38,421 nucleotides of DNA from Hymenobacter sp. H14-R3 (lineage in GTDB: Bacteria > Bacteroidota > Bacteroidia > Cytophagales > Hymenobacteraceae), in contig NZ_JASITD010000032.1 of the NCBI RefSeq assembly GCF_030063445.1, positions 1-38,421 on the forward strand, given 5' to 3'. This document shows positions 1 to 7,598 of this stretch, in pieces; position 1 is the first letter of the stretch; each line of letters begins with the position of its first letter. The position numbers and the translations under genes are program-made. A model generated the notes under the pieces. The model worked only from the letters and a program-made list of their open reading frames with translations, made no database searches and was not told the origin of the DNA.

Positions 1-68
1 TACTTCTTTCGCCAGTCCTCCAGGGTCTGGCGTTCCTCAGCGGTCAGAAACAAGCGATAAATTAGCAT
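1..68 (-). CDS. Transposase N-terminal fragment running off the left edge
   Basis: On the minus strand an ATG at 66-68 opens a frame that runs off the window edge. It encodes MLIYRLFLTAEERQTLEDW and then RKK. A short LTAEERQ-type opening helix is common in IS630-type transposases and other small HTH transposases, so that is my guess, but 22 residues cannot settle the family. A perfect 7-bp hairpin (78-95) lies just upstream of the start. The outer end of the element is probably between about 95 and 127, where the sequence changes to the gene remnant on the plus strand. Confidence 0.4.
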   Translation of the reverse strand, partial: MLIYRLFLTAEERQTLEDWRKK

Positions 69-127
69 GACGAAAGCGCTTTTCTACGGAAAAGCCCACC
101 AGACCCAATAAGGTTTTTCAACCACTA

Positions 128-322
128 GTGCGCCGCCCCGGCCAGCCCTACATGAGCTTTGTGCCCATAAAAGACAAAGTATTTGCCCCCTTTTTGGCCA
201 GCTACTTAGCCGATAGCCCCGGCCTCGCCACGCCAATTCGGGCGCAGGCCGAAGGCTACCGCTACAACGATGTACCGCGCCTCCTTCGGCTCTATAACCA
301 AGCAGCCAGCACTCCCAACTAA
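128..322 (+). CDS. Small hypothetical protein or 3' remnant of a disrupted gene
   Basis: The frame is open from about 71 to a TAA at 320-322. It can start at GTG 128 (64 residues) or ATG 152 (56 residues). The product, with stretches such as SFVPIKDKVFAPF and YRYNDVPRLLRLYNQA, is not one I recognise. It has no signal peptide or membrane helix. It abuts the transposase-like fragment on its left and converges on the regulator on its right (stops at 322 and 328). The absence of a clear upstream start and promoter suggests it is the C-terminal end of a gene cut by the left-hand insertion element, but an intact small gene cannot be excluded. Confidence 0.35.
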   Translation: MRRPGQPYMSFVPIKDKVFAPFLASYLADSPGLATPIRAQAEGYRYNDVPRLLRLYNQAASTPN

Positions 323-327
323 GCCGC

Positions 328-1836
328 CTACCCCGCCACCAGCGCCGCCACGGCGGCCTCGTAGGCAGTGCGGCGCTCGGCGCGCTGCACCTGCTCGGGT
401 GGGGCGGCGCGCTCCTGGCAATCGGTGAGGGGGCAGCGCTCGCAGGTTTCGTTCACGATGGTGAGCGGAAACAAGGTGGGGTCGGCCAGAAACTTGAATT
501 GCTGTTGCAACGCCTCGTCGCAGCGCAAGCCGATGGTCACGCTCATGGCGGGGGCATCGGGGCCCCCGGCGCGGGCCAGGGTGAGGGAGAAATACTCATC
601 GTCGGTGCCCAGGTAGCACGAGCGCTGCCCGGCCAGCAGCGTGGTGGGCGGCGCGGCGCGACCAGCCAGGGCCGCAGCCGCCCGGGCCTCCGTGAGCAGG
701 CCCAGGCTGGCCCAGCGGCGGCAGTAGTGCTCGTGCAGCTCGTTGCGGTGCGGGTTGTGCAGGCGCGAGAGGTGCAGCTCCTTGGTCAGGTTAAAATCGG
801 TCCCGGCCTGCGCCTGGTCGAAGCGCAGAAAGAACAGGCTCGTGAGGCCGAAGTGCTTGGGTAGCAGCGCCGCCAGGCGCTGGAGCAGCATCTCGGCGCT
901 CACGTCGTAGCGCGTGAGCAGGGCCATAAACGCGGCGGGCTGCCACTTTTTGGCCCCCACCACCTTGGCCAGGTCGCGCACCAGGCCGTCTTCCTCCATC
1001 AGCAGGGCGCTGGCGAAGTAGGAGGCCCGAAAATTATTCAGCACTTCCTCAAACGAGCGCAGCTCCAGGGTGTTGGGGCTAGCGTAGTGCCGCTCCTTAA
1101 GCTTGAGGTAGTTGAAACCGATTTCGCGGCCCAGCACAAACGCCTGCTGGCCCCGCGTGAGGCTGGCCAGCAGCAGCAGCGTTTTGGTTTGGGGCCGAAA
1201 CACCGAACGTAGCCGCCCGGCCACCGCTACGGGGTTGGCCGCCAGCGTAGTGCGGTCGATGGTGTAGCCATATTCCTGCACCAGCACGGCCTCCAGGGCC
1301 TCCAGGCTGGCGGGGGGCGCGGGTGCCAGCTGGTGGCTGGCCATAAACGCGCCCGCGGCCTGCTCCAGGTCCTCAAAGTAGTTGTCGTGCATCTCCTGGT
1401 ACGAGCGCAGGGCGGCCACAAAAAAGTGCTCCTGCCGCAGCTCATAGTTACGCGCAATCTCAAAGAGCGTGCTGATGAACACGTTCATCTTGGCCGGCGC
1501 ATTGGCCAGCAGCTCAAATAGTTGGGTGGGCTCGATGCCATACATGGCCAGCGGAAACTCTTGCAGCACCTTCGAGTGCAGCAGGTCGGCAATGGGCTCC
1601 AGTCGGCGCGGCAGCGTGGTGGCCGTAAGCTGGTCGTAGCGCACGTCCAGGCACTTACTCAAGCTGAGGATTTTGTCGGCTTTGGGGTATTTCTTGCCCT
1701 TCTCAATCTCGTTGAGGTAGCTCACGCTCATGTCGCAGCTGCGCGCCAAATCGGCCGGGGTCAGGCCCCGTTCCTGCCGCAGCTCGCGCAGCTTCAGGCC
1801 AAAAATGAGTCGGACAATCTGGCCGTGGGTAAGCAT
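328..1836 (-). CDS. XRE-family regulator of the ScfR/RamB type, probable glyoxylate-shunt regulator
   Basis: This is a 502-residue DNA-binding regulator. Residues about 10-65 form an XRE helix-turn-helix (GLTPADLARSCDMSVSYLNE). The middle resembles the DUF955/IrrE region of short-chain-fatty-acyl regulators, but the HExxH zinc motif is absent (the site reads FVLGREIGFNY), so it is not a protease. The C-terminus has the Cys cluster C465-x2-C468-x4-C473 (CERCPLTDCQER) typical of the DUF2083 domain of this family. RamB, a Corynebacterium member, controls aceA and aceB. Here the gene is divergent from aceB-aceA, so control of these genes, and autoregulation, is a reasonable inference. I chose ATG 1836 because it directly precedes the HTH and lies 4 nt after a TACTTTTTG motif. 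Longer in-frame starts would add a low-complexity leader. Confidence 0.85.
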   Translation of the reverse strand: MLTHGQIVRLIFGLKLRELRQERGLTPADLARSCDMSVSYLNEIEKGKKYPKADKILSLSKCLDVRYDQLTATTLPRRLEPIADLLHSKVLQEFPLAMYGIEPTQLFELLANAPAKMNVFISTLFEIARNYELRQEHFFVAALRSYQEMHDNYFEDLEQAAGAFMASHQLAPAPPASLEALEAVLVQEYGYTIDRTTLAANPVAVAGRLRSVFRPQTKTLLLLASLTRGQQAFVLGREIGFNYLKLKERHYASPNTLELRSFEEVLNNFRASYFASALLMEEDGLVRDLAKVVGAKKWQPAAFMALLTRYDVSAEMLLQRLAALLPKHFGLTSLFFLRFDQAQAGTDFNLTKELHLSRLHNPHRNELHEHYCRRWASLGLLTEARAAAALAGRAAPPTTLLAGQRSCYLGTDDEYFSLTLARAGGPDAPAMSVTIGLRCDEALQQQFKFLADPTLFPLTIVNETCERCPLTDCQERAAPPEQVQRAERRTAYEAAVAALVAG

Positions 1837-1840
1837 AGGG

Positions 1841-1849
1841 CAAAAAGTA
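1841..1849 (-). promoter_or_regulatory. Putative -7 promoter box just before the regulator start
   Basis: Read on the minus strand this is TACTTTTTG followed by CCCT and the ATG at 1836. It resembles the Bacteroidetes sigma-A -7 element TAnnTTTG with one extra base. A transcript initiated from it would begin at or next to the start codon. Confidence 0.4.
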
Positions 1850-1982
1850 AAAATGCGTGATAAGCAACTGCCGCGCAGCACCTCCAAAACCGGCGGGGCC
1901 ACGGCCACCCAGCGGGCGGGCCTCATTACCCAATTGGGGCTGGCCAACCCGCCGCGCCGCGGCTAAGCGCCTGATTAGAAAC

Positions 1983-1998
1983 ATTTTTTGTAAAAAAT
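1983..1998. promoter_or_regulatory. AT-rich palindrome, candidate operator
   Basis: ATTTTTTGTAAAAAAT has perfect 7-bp arms around a GT centre. Its core TTTGTAAA is close to the TTTGCAAA core known for RamB-type regulators. It lies nearer the regulator gene and could be the autoregulatory site. Confidence 0.4.
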
Positions 1999-2083
1999 CT
2001 TTCGCGCCGTAAAAGCCACTGACGCGCGCTAGGGCTGGTTTCTAAGTAGGCAAAGCTACTGCCGTTCAGCAAATTACTTTCAT

Positions 2084-2101
2084 TTAGCGAAAATTCGCTA
2101 A
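2084..2101. promoter_or_regulatory. Perfect palindrome, candidate operator upstream of aceB
   Basis: TTAGCGAAAATTCGCTAA has perfect 8-bp arms around an AA centre, 112 bp before the aceB start. A symmetric site of this length suits a dimeric HTH regulator. The adjacent ScfR/RamB-like protein is the obvious candidate binder, by inference. Confidence 0.5.
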
Positions 2102-2213
2102 GATTTAAAACTCGCTGATGTATGTTTGTGATAGGCCTGGGTTTAGCTGGTCGCTAGCTACATATACTGGCTGTAAATCAATGGTTTATTAATTACTTAG
2201 CCCCCTTGCGCTT

Positions 2214-3836
2214 ATGTCTACCACTGCCGCTACGCCTACCCTACCGGCCTACCGCACGCCTAGCCAAGTGCGGGTCACGGGCGATTTTCACCCCCAGTAT
2301 GCCGAGCTACTGAGCTACGCGGCTCTCGACTTTGTAGCCGAGCTGCACCGGCGCTTTGACCCCACCCGGCGGGCGCTGCTGGCCCGGCGCGCCACCCGGC
2401 AGAAGGACTTTGACGCCGGCCGCCTCCCCGATTTTTTGCCCGAAACCCGGCGCTTGCGCGAGCAAAACTGGACGGTAGCCCCGCTGCCAGCCGACCTGCT
2501 CGACCGCCGCGTGGAAATCACGGGCCCGGTGGAGCGCAAAATGATTATCAACGCCCTGAACTCGGGGGCCAAGGTGTTTATGGCCGATTTGGAGGACTCC
2601 AACTCGCCCACTTGGGCCAACGTTATGGAGGGCCAGCGCAACTTGCGCGATGCCGTGCGCCGCACCATCAGCCTCATCACGCCTACTAAAACGTACCGGC
2701 TCAACCCCGAAACGGCCGTGCTCATGGTGCGCCCCCGCGGCTGGCACTTGCTCGATAAGCACATTCTTGTTGATGGTGAGGAGATTAGCGCCTCGTTGCT
2801 CGACTTTGGGCTCTACTACTTTCACAACGCCCACGAGCTGGTGCAACGCGGCACCGGCCCCTACTTCTACCTACCCAAGCTCGAAAGCCACCTCGAAGCG
2901 CGCCTCTGGAACGAAGTGTTCATCTTTGCCCAGCAGGCGCTGGCCCAGCCCCAGGGCACCATCAAGGCCACCGTGCTCATTGAGACGCTGCCCGCCGCCT
3001 TCGAGCTGCACGAGATACTATGGGAGCTGCGCAGCCACAGCGCGGGCCTCAACTGCGGGCGCTGGGACTATATTTTCAGCTATATCAAGCGCCTGGGGCT
3101 GCAGCCGGAATTCCGGCTGCCCGACCGCGCGGAGGTGACCATGACGGTGCCCTTTATGGCCGCCTACTCGCAGCTGGTTGTCCAAACCTGCCACCGCCGG
3201 GGCGTGCACGCCATGGGCGGCATGGCCGCCCAGATTCCCATCAAAAACGACCCCGCTGCCAACGACACGGCCCTGGAAAAGGTGCGGCAGGATAAAATAC
3301 GGGAGGCTACCAACGGCCACGATGGCACCTGGGTAGCCCACCCCGGCCTGGTACCAGTAGCCATGGCCGTGTTTAACGAGCTGATGACCAGCGCCAACCA
3401 AATCGAAAACAAGCGCCTCGACGTGCAGGTAAGTGCCGCCGACCTGGTGCGCGCCCCGCAGGGCAGCATCACGGAGGCGGGCCTGAAGCTCAATATCGAC
3501 GTGGCCATTCAGTACTTGGCCTCGTGGCTGGGCGGCAACGGCTGCGTGCCCATCTACAACCTAATGGAAGACGCCGCCACCGCCGAAATCTCCCGGGCCC
3601 AAGTGTGGCAGTGGCTGCACACCCCCGGCACGCTACTGGCCGACGGCCGGCCCGTAACCACGGAGCTCTACCAAGCGCTGGTGCCCGGCCAACTGGCCAA
3701 AATCGAAGCCCTGGTGGGCTCCGAAGCCTTTGAGAACGGCCACTTTACCAAGGCCGCCCGGCTCTTCGACCAGCTGGTGCGAAGCGAGCAGTTTGTCGAG
3801 TTCCTGACCGTGCCGGCCTACGACGAGCTGGCGTAG
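2214..3836 (+). CDS. aceB: Malate synthase A
   Basis: Malate synthase condenses glyoxylate with acetyl-CoA to give malate, the second step of the glyoxylate shunt, in the cytosol. The 540-residue length matches the A-type enzyme (about 530). Visible family blocks are GAKVFMADLEDSNSPTWAN near residue 120, the central TIM-barrel segment VLIETLPAAFELHEILWELR, and the C-terminal NLMEDAATAEISRAQVWQW. In that last block D453 corresponds to the catalytic base of the E. coli enzyme. The ATG at 2214 gives the usual N-terminus. It is followed 187 bp later by isocitrate lyase in the same direction, so together they make a complete shunt. The candidate operator at 2084-2101 is upstream. Confidence 0.97.
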   Translation: MSTTAATPTLPAYRTPSQVRVTGDFHPQYAELLSYAALDFVAELHRRFDPTRRALLARRATRQKDFDAGRLPDFLPETRRLREQNWTVAPLPADLLDRRVEITGPVERKMIINALNSGAKVFMADLEDSNSPTWANVMEGQRNLRDAVRRTISLITPTKTYRLNPETAVLMVRPRGWHLLDKHILVDGEEISASLLDFGLYYFHNAHELVQRGTGPYFYLPKLESHLEARLWNEVFIFAQQALAQPQGTIKATVLIETLPAAFELHEILWELRSHSAGLNCGRWDYIFSYIKRLGLQPEFRLPDRAEVTMTVPFMAAYSQLVVQTCHRRGVHAMGGMAAQIPIKNDPAANDTALEKVRQDKIREATNGHDGTWVAHPGLVPVAMAVFNELMTSANQIENKRLDVQVSAADLVRAPQGSITEAGLKLNIDVAIQYLASWLGGNGCVPIYNLMEDAATAEISRAQVWQWLHTPGTLLADGRPVTTELYQALVPGQLAKIEALVGSEAFENGHFTKAARLFDQLVRSEQFVEFLTVPAYDELA

Positions 3837-4023
3837 GCCGTAGCCCGGCGCCGCCGGCGCCAGCCGGCCGACTGGTTGTCGTTGCAGGCATCCTGGCAGA
3901 CTTAGCCAGAGCCGGCCGACCGGACCAATGCTACCTATTTGGGTTTTTCTGGTGGACTTAACAGGGTCAACCGGCCGGCTACCCCTTTGCCTTCTCTCAA
4001 CTCACATTTTAATCCTTAACAGC
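3837..4023. other. aceB-aceA intergenic region with GC-rich repeats
   Basis: It contains the palindrome GGCGCCGCCGGCGCC at 3847-3861 and a short motif AGCCGGCCGAC twice as a direct copy (3862-3872 and 3910-3920). A related inverted copy, ACCGGCCGGCT, is at 3970-3980. These could be an attenuating structure or repeat debris. There is no T-tract, so it is not a clear terminator, and aceA may be co-transcribed with aceB. Confidence 0.35.
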
Positions 4024-5307
4024 ATGACTACCAACGCAAAGCGCATTGCCGAAATTACGCTTGACTGGGCCACCAACCCCCGCTGGCTGGGTATCGAGCG
4101 GCCCTACGCCGCCGAGGATGTGGTGAAGCTGCAAGGCTCGGTGCACATTGAGTTTTCGTTGGCCCGGCAAGGGGCCGAGCGCCTCTGGAGCCTGTTGCAC
4201 AGCGAGGAGTACGTAGCTGGCCTGGGGGCCCTCACCGGCAACCAGGCAGTGCAGGAAGTGCAGGCCGGCCTGCAAGCTATCTACCTGAGTGGCTGGCAAG
4301 TAGCAGCCGACGCCAACAACGCCGGCCAGATGTACCCCGACCAAAGCCTCTACCCCGTTGATAGCGTGCCGGCCGTAGTGCGGCGCATCAACAACGCCCT
4401 GCTGCGGGCCGACCAGATTCAGCACCTCGCCGGGCGCAACGACGTGCATTGGCTGGCTCCCATTGTGGCCGATGCGGAGGCGGGCTTTGGGGGCAACCTC
4501 AACGCGTTTGAACTGATGAAGATGCTGATTGAGGCCGGCGCGGCCGGGGTGCATTTCGAGGACCAGCTTTCCTCGGCCAAGAAGTGCGGGCACCTGGGCG
4601 GCAAGGTATTGGTGCCTACGCAAGAAGCTATCAATAAGCTGGTTGCGGCCCGCCTGGCGGCCGATGTGCTGGGCGTACCCACGCTCATTGTGGCCCGCAC
4701 CGACGCCGACGCGGCCGACCTGCTCACCGCCGACGTGGACGAGCGCGACCTGCCCTTTGTGCGCCAGGATGCCGACCGCACCCCGGAAGGATTCTACCGC
4801 GTCCGGTGCGGCGTGGAGGCCGCCATTGCCCGCGGCCTGGCCTACGCCCCCTACGCCGACCTCATCTGGATGGAAACCTCGGACCCTGACCTGGGCCACG
4901 CCCACCGGTTTGCCGAGGCCATTCACGCGCAGTTTCCGGGTAAGCTGCTGGCTTACAACTGCTCGCCGTCGTTCAACTGGGCCGCCAAGCTGAGCGTCAA
5001 GCAGATGGAAACCTTTCGGGAGGAGCTGGCCGCGCTGGGCTATAAGTTCCAGTTTATCACGCTGGCCGGCTTCCATGCCCTCAACACCAGCATGTTTGAG
5101 CTGGCCCAAGCCTACCGGCAGCGCGGCATGGCCGGCTACTCCGAGCTGCAGGAGCGCGAGTTTGCGCTGCAAAAGGATGGCTACCAGGCCGTGAAGCACC
5201 AGTCGTTCGTGGGCACCGGCTACTTCGACGCCGTGCAGAATGTGGTATCGGCCGGCAAGGCCAGCACGTCGGCCCTGGTGGGCAGCACCGAGGAAGCCCA
5301 GTTTTAG
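4024..5307 (+). CDS. aceA: Isocitrate lyase
   Basis: Isocitrate lyase splits isocitrate into succinate and glyoxylate, the first step of the glyoxylate shunt, and supplies glyoxylate to the malate synthase encoded upstream. The 427-residue product has the signature KKCGH with catalytic C188, preceded by HFEDQLSSA. It also has the metal-binding stretch ADAEAGFGG and the block LIVARTDADAADLL. The start at ATG 4024 (MTTNAKRIAEI) matches family N-termini. The frame is open further upstream to 3928, but that stretch encodes an unrelated hydrophobic leader. A strong terminator follows 48 bp after the stop. The regulator at 328-1836 probably controls both shunt genes. Confidence 0.97.
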   Translation: MTTNAKRIAEITLDWATNPRWLGIERPYAAEDVVKLQGSVHIEFSLARQGAERLWSLLHSEEYVAGLGALTGNQAVQEVQAGLQAIYLSGWQVAADANNAGQMYPDQSLYPVDSVPAVVRRINNALLRADQIQHLAGRNDVHWLAPIVADAEAGFGGNLNAFELMKMLIEAGAAGVHFEDQLSSAKKCGHLGGKVLVPTQEAINKLVAARLAADVLGVPTLIVARTDADAADLLTADVDERDLPFVRQDADRTPEGFYRVRCGVEAAIARGLAYAPYADLIWMETSDPDLGHAHRFAEAIHAQFPGKLLAYNCSPSFNWAAKLSVKQMETFREELAALGYKFQFITLAGFHALNTSMFELAQAYRQRGMAGYSELQEREFALQKDGYQAVKHQSFVGTGYFDAVQNVVSAGKASTSALVGSTEEAQF

Positions 5308-5354
5308 CCCCACCCCCACCGCGGCCGGTGTTATTCCCACCCCAGCGGCCCGGC

Positions 5355-5386
5355 AAAAGCCCCTTCTGCCTCAGAAGGGGCTTTTT
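5355..5386 (+). terminator. Rho-independent terminator after aceA
   Basis: Perfect 14-bp arms (5355-5368 and 5372-5385) enclose a 3-nt loop. The stem is AAAAGCCCCTTCTG and ends in a run of T. The A-rich 5' arm also makes it usable from the opposite direction. Confidence 0.85.
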
Positions 5387-5643
5387 GGCGTTTGGCAGGG
5401 AGGTGGCCCGCGCCGCTTCAGGCCCAAAGACAAGCCCGACAATTTGGCTACGAATAAGGATGAGGGCAAAAAATGGGTCGCCCAAAAGTGCCTGTTCCCG
5501 CGGCTGCCAGCCTTTGGCGCAGGCAGACTTACCGGTACTGCGCAGCTTAACCCAGGGCGCGGCATAATTTATCCGTTTCACCAAGTTGGCGCGACCAAGC
5601 TGGCACGCCATTAGCTACGGGAGACTAGTTCCTTTGTCCAAAA
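5387..5643. other. Gene-free stretch between the aceA terminator and the IS element
   Basis: No convincing coding frame, RNA or repeat was recognised here. The adjoining sequence to the right is the left end of the IS1182-family element. This is probably the old intergenic region whose other half continues at 7390. Confidence 0.4.
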
Positions 5644-7389
5644 GGATACTGTTGGCGAATTGGTTTTGGAGTAAAAAAGGCTATTTTCGGAGGCACCTTA
5701 CCCGCTTCTGCTCATGAGCCTGCACCCCCAACCCAGCACGCCTATTCCACCCCAAACGCGCCAGGTAGCGCAAGCGGCATTCCCGCGTGGCAATCGCTAT
5801 ATGCAGTTGCGCGATACCCTGGGCACGCTGTATGACGACGCCCTCTTTGCCGATCTGTTTCCGCAACGCGGGCAAGCTGCTCAGGCGCCCTGGCAGTTGG
5901 CGCTGGTGACACTGTTGCAATTCGCCGAAAATCTCTCCGACCGCCAAGCTGCTGATGCCGTGCGCAGTCGCATTGATTGGAAGTACCTGCTGGGCTTGGA
6001 GTTGACCGACCCCGGGTTTGACTTTAGCGTCCTGTCTGAATTTCGCCAGCGGTTAGTAGCCGGCAAGGCCGAGGAGCGCCTGCTTACGCACCTGCTGGTC
6101 TGTTGCCAAGACCAGCAGTGGCTGAAAGCCGGGGGCAAGCAACGAACGGACTCGACCCATGTGCTGGCCCGTGTCCGGGACCTGAACCGATTAGAGTGCG
6201 TGGGGGAGACCATGCGCTTTACGCTCAACAGCTTGGCCACGCTCCTGCCCGATTGGCTAGCCCGCCACCTCCCACCGGAGTGGGCCGCTCGATACGGTCC
6301 CCGAGTCGAAGAGTACCGCCTGCCACATACCAAACCTCAGCGATTGGCTTATGCCCAGCAAGTTGGGCAGGACGGCTGGTGGCTGCTGGAGCAAATAGCG
6401 CAGGATGAACAGGCCGCTAGGCTGTGGCAGCTGCCGGCCGTGGACATCGTGCGCCGGGTCTGGCTCCAGCAGTTTCAGGTGGTGGACGGCCAACTCAGCT
6501 GGCGCGTAGAGAATCAGGGAGAACTGCCACCTTCCGCTCAACTTATCATCTCTCCCTACGATATAGAAGCCCGCTTCAGTCGGAAACGCACCACGACGTG
6601 GGTCGGTTATAAAGTCCATTTGAGCGAAACCTGCGAAGCTGACCAGCCGCATTTGATTACGCAGGTAGCGACCACCGTCAGCACCGAGGCTGATTCGACC
6701 ACCTTGCCGCAGATTCAGCAGGGACTAGCTGACCAATCTTTACTACCGGCGCAGCAGTTGGTCGACACCGCATATGTGAGCGCAGAGTTGCTGGTCCAGA
6801 GTCAGCAACTCTATCAGGTGGAGTTAGTCGGGCCCGCCCGCAAAGACCAGAAATGGCAAGCTTTGGCAGGGCAGGGGTATGCAGCGGCGGATTTCCACCT
6901 GGATTGGGACGCGCAGCAAGCTACTTGTCCCCAGGGACATCCGTCGCAATCCTGGATTAGGACACTGGAAAAAGGCCAGCCCCGCGTGTTTATCAAGTTT
7001 TCGCGCAAGCACTGCGGACCCTGTCCCGTGCGCGCGCAGTGTACGCGCATGAAGCGCCGAGCCATTAAGCTACGAGCCGATGCTCAATACGAAGCCCTGC
7101 AAGCAGCCCGCGCGCGCGACAGTCAGGCGGACTGGCCGCTGCTCTATAACCAGCGAGCGGGGATTGAAGGCACCCTCTCACAAGGGGTACGAGGCTTTGA
7201 CCTGCGCCGCTCACGCTACGTGGGCCTGGCCAAAACGCATGCCCAGCACCTCTTTATCGCCGCGGCGATGAACCTGTGCCGTATCGTCAACTGGTTAAAC
7301 GGGGTGCCGTTAGCCCAGACCCGTCAGGCCGCCTTCGAGCGATTAATTCCGCCGGCAAGGGCCTGAAAATGAATTCGCCAACAGTATCC
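5644..7389 (+). mobile_element. Complete IS1182-family insertion sequence
   Basis: The element is bounded by perfect 18-bp terminal inverted repeats, GGATACTGTTGGCGAATT at 5644-5661 and its complement at 7372-7389. Both outer flanks carry AAAA (5640-5643 and 7390-7393), a possible 4-bp target duplication, although a chance A-run cannot be excluded. It holds one intact transposase gene. It lies in the intergenic space between aceA and radA and disrupts no gene. Confidence 0.85.
5714..7366 (+). CDS. IS1182-family DDE transposase
   Basis: This 550-residue transposase cuts and pastes its own element. The order is an N-terminal DUF772-type region (residues about 30-125, with DPGFDFSVLSEFRQRL) followed by an RNase H-like catalytic domain. 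The DDE residues can be placed at D146 (KQRTDSTHV), D351 (VDTAYVS) and E485 (RAGIEGTLSQG). A Cys-rich insertion with C405, C434, C437 and C443 precedes the last acid, as is usual in this family. The gene is full length with no frameshift, so it is probably active. The start ATG 5714 lies 52 bp inside the left inverted repeat. Confidence 0.95.
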   Translation: MSLHPQPSTPIPPQTRQVAQAAFPRGNRYMQLRDTLGTLYDDALFADLFPQRGQAAQAPWQLALVTLLQFAENLSDRQAADAVRSRIDWKYLLGLELTDPGFDFSVLSEFRQRLVAGKAEERLLTHLLVCCQDQQWLKAGGKQRTDSTHVLARVRDLNRLECVGETMRFTLNSLATLLPDWLARHLPPEWAARYGPRVEEYRLPHTKPQRLAYAQQVGQDGWWLLEQIAQDEQAARLWQLPAVDIVRRVWLQQFQVVDGQLSWRVENQGELPPSAQLIISPYDIEARFSRKRTTTWVGYKVHLSETCEADQPHLITQVATTVSTEADSTTLPQIQQGLADQSLLPAQQLVDTAYVSAELLVQSQQLYQVELVGPARKDQKWQALAGQGYAAADFHLDWDAQQATCPQGHPSQSWIRTLEKGQPRVFIKFSRKHCGPCPVRAQCTRMKRRAIKLRADAQYEALQAARARDSQADWPLLYNQRAGIEGTLSQGVRGFDLRRSRYVGLAKTHAQHLFIAAAMNLCRIVNWLNGVPLAQTRQAAFERLIPPARA

Positions 7390-7400
7390 AAAAGGATGGA

Positions 7401-7433
7401 AAACCTTTTCTGTTTCAGGAAAGGCTTTTTTTT
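7401..7433 (+). terminator. Terminator-like hairpin next to the IS right end
   Basis: Arms CCTTTTCTG (7404-7412) and CAGGAAAGG (7416-7424), with one G-T pair and a 3-nt loop, are followed by eight T. It would stop rightward transcription leaving the transposase before radA. It resembles the aceA terminator in layout. Confidence 0.6.
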
Positions 7434-7598
7434 GCGCCGGAAGGCCGGCGGCCCAAAACCTGGCAGTAGCCTGAGGCCGGGGCGGTGCCTGTTGGCTTGG
7501 CGGGCTTTGCGATTTGGGAGGCCAGCCACGACTACTTGTGCGCAACGCAACTTTTCTACCGGTTTCAGCCTTATTCTTGCACAAAATTTTAGCAAAGA

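Larger units (their letters stand above)
1837..2213. promoter_or_regulatory. Divergent control region between the regulator and aceB
   Basis: This 377-bp gene-free stretch is clearly more AT-rich than its neighbours, especially from 1975 to 2213. It must hold the promoters for the regulator (leftward) and aceB (rightward). It contains two perfect inverted repeats, at 1983-1998 and 2084-2101, listed separately. No small ORF in it looks coding. Confidence 0.6.

Noticed and set aside
4009..5340. Long antisense frame (over 440 codons) opposite aceA
   Set aside because: It mirrors the aceA codons in a GC-rich gene, has no family resemblance, and aceA is certain on the plus strand.
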